A stretch of DNA of 5,701 nt from Opitutia bacterium UBA7397 (GTDB taxonomy: Bacteria; Verrucomicrobiota; Verrucomicrobiia; Opitutales; UBA953): contig DKND01000090.1 of assembly GCA_002470605.1 (NCBI GenBank), positions 22,660 through 28,360 of the forward strand, written 5' to 3'. A program made the translations under genes and the position numbers. Below, one piece after another: positions 5,652 to 5,701 of this stretch (within the stretch, counting starts at the first letter, position 1; every line of letters begins with the position of its first letter). Below the pieces are notes generated by a model. It made no database searches, had not been told where the DNA came from, and worked only from the letters and a program-made list of their open reading frames with translations.

Positions 5652-5701
5652 ATGGCTGAGCTCTACCCCGTCAATGAGACGTTCCTCAGTTGGCAGGGGG
5701 A
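5652..5701 (+). CDS. queE: 7-carboxy-7-deazaguanine synthase, N-terminal fragment (3' end cut by window)
   Basis: Only 16 codons and two bases are visible, reading MAELYPVNETFLSWQG and then GA. The pattern YPVNExFxSxQGE is the conserved opening of QueE, the radical-SAM enzyme that rearranges 6-carboxytetrahydropterin into 7-carboxy-7-deazaguanine. The SAM-cluster cysteines would follow beyond the window. The ATG at 5652 is 2 nt after the queD stop, which argues for cotranscription and coupling. AAGG at 5641-5644 gives a weak Shine-Dalgarno site seven bases upstream, inside the queD coding end. The fragment is short, but motif and neighbour agree. Confidence 0.82.
   Translation, partial: MAELYPVNETFLSWQG

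Overview
The window is a gene-dense, all-plus-strand stretch of bacterial chromosome carrying eight protein genes, two of them cut by the window edges. The outer-membrane barrel protein marks a Gram-negative cell. The housekeeping gene order, the GC-rich third positions and the near-absence of Shine-Dalgarno sequences suggest a Verrucomicrobiota (Opitutae-like) genome. That placement is an inference from general resemblance and is not proven.

Layout. (1) Bases 1-1276: the 3' part of galE (UDP-glucose 4-epimerase), followed after 8 nt by a HIT-family nucleotide hydrolase. (2) Bases 1332-2752: a PhoH/YbeZ-type ATPase overlapping ybeY by 4 nt (ATGA), the classic ribosome-maturation pair. (3) Bases 2797-3456: queC, 44 nt after ybeY and behind an almost pure pyrimidine tract. 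(4) Bases 3544-5079: an envelope locus. It encodes a small membrane-anchored or secreted protein with a CPLC motif, then a 333-residue outer-membrane beta-barrel protein whose mature N-terminus is CPCGCVKIC. It is closed by a strong intrinsic terminator at 5103-5139. (5) Bases 5215-5701: queD, and the first 16 codons of queE starting 2 nt after the queD stop.

How the genes work together. QueD (CPH4 synthase), QueE (CDG synthase) and QueC (preQ0 synthase) are consecutive enzymes of 7-deazaguanine/queuosine synthesis, so the window holds one pathway split by an envelope cassette. YbeZ/PhoH and YbeY act together in rRNA processing and ribosome quality control. GalE feeds UDP-galactose into cell-surface polysaccharide. 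The Cys-motif protein and the Cys/His-bearing barrel protein are the least understood part. Their motifs suggest a joint role in metal handling or redox at the envelope, which is a hypothesis only.

Points worth a second look are the YbeY active site, where the third histidine of HxxxHxxxxxH is Asp; the CPCGCVKIC barrel and its CPLC neighbour; the envelope cassette inside the que genes; the pyrimidine tract before queC; and the structured leader before queD. I saw no tRNA, rRNA, CRISPR array, insertion sequence or phage gene.
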